From Myxococcales bacterium (lineage in GTDB: Bacteria > Myxococcota_A > Polyangia > Haliangiales > Haliangiaceae), in contig WYBA01000183.1 of assembly GCA_011526095.1 (NCBI GenBank), forward strand, positions 1-64,000: a DNA stretch of 64,000 bases, read 5' to 3'. A model generated the notes under the pieces. That model was not told the origin of the DNA, did not search any database, and saw nothing but the letters and a program-made list of their open reading frames with translations. This document shows positions 63,369 to 64,000 of this stretch, one piece after another. Each line of letters starts with the position of its first letter. Position 1 is the stretch's first letter. Made by a program: the position numbers and the translations under genes.

Positions 63369-64000
63369 ATGAGCGAGCCCGAGTCCAATGACAAGCCGTT
63401 GAACCTCACCATCTACGTGTGGCGTCAGAAGGACGCCAAGGACGCGGGCGGGCTGGTCAAGTACGACCTCAAGGGCGTCAGCCAGCACGCGTCGTTCCTC
63501 GAGATGCTCGACATCCTCAACGAGCAGCTCGTCGGCAAGGGCGAGGAGCCGGTCGCGTTCGATCACGACTGCCGCGAGGGCATCTGCGGGATGTGCTCGC
63601 TGATGATCAACGGCCGGCCGCACGGCGGGTTCCCCGCGACGACGACCTGCCAGGTGCACATGCGGCACTTCAAGGACGGCGAGACGATCTACATCGAGCC
63701 GTGGCGCGCCGGGGCGTTCCCGGTCGTGCGCGACCTCGTCGTCGACCGCGCCGCGTTCGACAAGATCACCCAGGCCGGCGGCTACATCACGGCCAACTGC
63801 GGCTCGGCCCAGGACGCCAACGCGATCCTCGTCCCGAAGGACGACGCCGATCGCGCGATGTCGGCGGCGGCGTGCATCGGCTGCGGCGCGTGCGTGGCGG
63901 CGTGCCCGAACTCGTCGGCGATGCTGTACACGGCGGCGAAGCTGGCGCACATGCACAACCTGCCGCAGGGCCAGCCGGAGCGGATGAAGCGGACGCTGGC
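63369..64000 (+). CDS. sdhB: Succinate dehydrogenase iron-sulfur subunit, cut by window edge
   Basis: ATG 63369 ([20 protein letters not shown]), 210 codons seen before the right edge. The [2Fe-2S] motif is [20 protein letters not shown], and a ferredoxin-type motif [19 protein letters not shown] follows. Eight bases after the sdhA stop. Transfers electrons from the flavin to the heme/quinone subunit. Confidence 0.93.
   Translation, partial: MSEPESNDKPLNLTIYVWRQKDAKDAGGLVKYDLKGVSQHASFLEMLDILNEQLVGKGEEPVAFDHDCREGICGMCSLMINGRPHGGFPATTTCQVHMRHFKDGETIYIEPWRAGAFPVVRDLVVDRAAFDKITQAGGYITANCGSAQDANAILVPKDDADRAMSAAACIGCGACVAACPNSSAMLYTAAKLAHMHNLPQGQPERMKRTL

Overview
The window is very GC-rich chromosomal DNA with dense, strongly GC3-biased genes and many 1-4 base start/stop overlaps (GTGA, ATGA). 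The gene content suggests a Myxococcota genome, perhaps from the Haliangium/Kofleria/Nannocystis side: a giant TPR protein, DUF1592/DUF1552 pairs, an SMI1-WGR protein, many small lipoproteins, sigma-54 regulation, a Wolinella/Bacillus-type succinate dehydrogenase and an energy-converting-hydrogenase-related complex. This is inference from content; there is no rRNA or marker gene here to fix the taxon. I see no tRNA, rRNA, CRISPR array or insertion sequence.

Layout. 1-3.3 kb: a class II photolyase (cut by the left edge), divergent from a TonB-receptor-like outer-membrane protein. 3.5-11.3 kb: one 2599-residue TPR protein. 11.4-13.5 kb: a two-gene minus-strand unit (AlbA_2/HATPase protein followed by an orphan ParA) that looks compositionally different from its surroundings. 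13.6-19.7 kb: an AraC regulator divergent from a tightly coupled operon for lipid or hydrophobic-substrate oxidation (PF10118 protein, Baeyer-Villiger-type monooxygenase, SDR, alpha/beta hydrolase, crotonase). 19.9-22.8 kb: a diacylglycerol-kinase-like protein, an SMI1/KNR4-WGR protein and an unknown protein. 22.9-24.9 kb: an AAA ATPase plus degenerate HNH protein, resembling a Septu (PtuAB)-type defence pair. 25.1-29.8 kb: a DUF1592-DUF1552-lipoprotein-beta-barrel operon behind a good sigma-54 promoter. 30-33.6 kb: tryptophanase, a glutaredoxin-DsbD fusion, a small membrane protein and an acidic/histone-H1-like two-part protein. 33.7-40 kb: asparagine-synthetase-like amidotransferase divergent from ACP, NAD-synthetase-like protein, acyl-CoA-ligase-like enzyme and an outer-membrane barrel. 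40.2-43.6 kb: small membrane protein, paired paralogous lipoproteins, MntP, a DUF2214-cytochrome c fusion and another lipoprotein. 43.6-47.2 kb: FadN/FadA-type beta-oxidation pair. 47.4-51.4 kb: OmpA-like protein, a diheme lipoprotein, another lipoprotein, a sigma-54 activator, a receiver-like protein and a methyltransferase-like protein. 51.7-58.9 kb: a six-gene energy-converting-hydrogenase-related (Ehr) membrane complex whose large subunit lacks the NiFe cysteines. 59-60.6 kb: a paralogue of the methyltransferase and a D-2-hydroxyacid dehydrogenase. 60.7-64 kb: sdhCAB, with sdhB cut by the right edge.

How the parts may work together. The Ehr operon lies between two paralogous methyltransferase-like genes. 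Its start carries a sigma-54 type -24/-12 element, and a divergent element of the same type precedes the neighbouring operon that encodes a sigma-54 activator; this suggests a self-contained regulatory unit. Two separate two-gene units (AlbA_2+ParA and AAA+HNH) each pair an NTPase with a nucleic-acid-associated partner through a 4-base overlap. They are the best candidates here for defence or mobile functions, and the AlbA_2+ParA pair is the one I cannot match to a named system.
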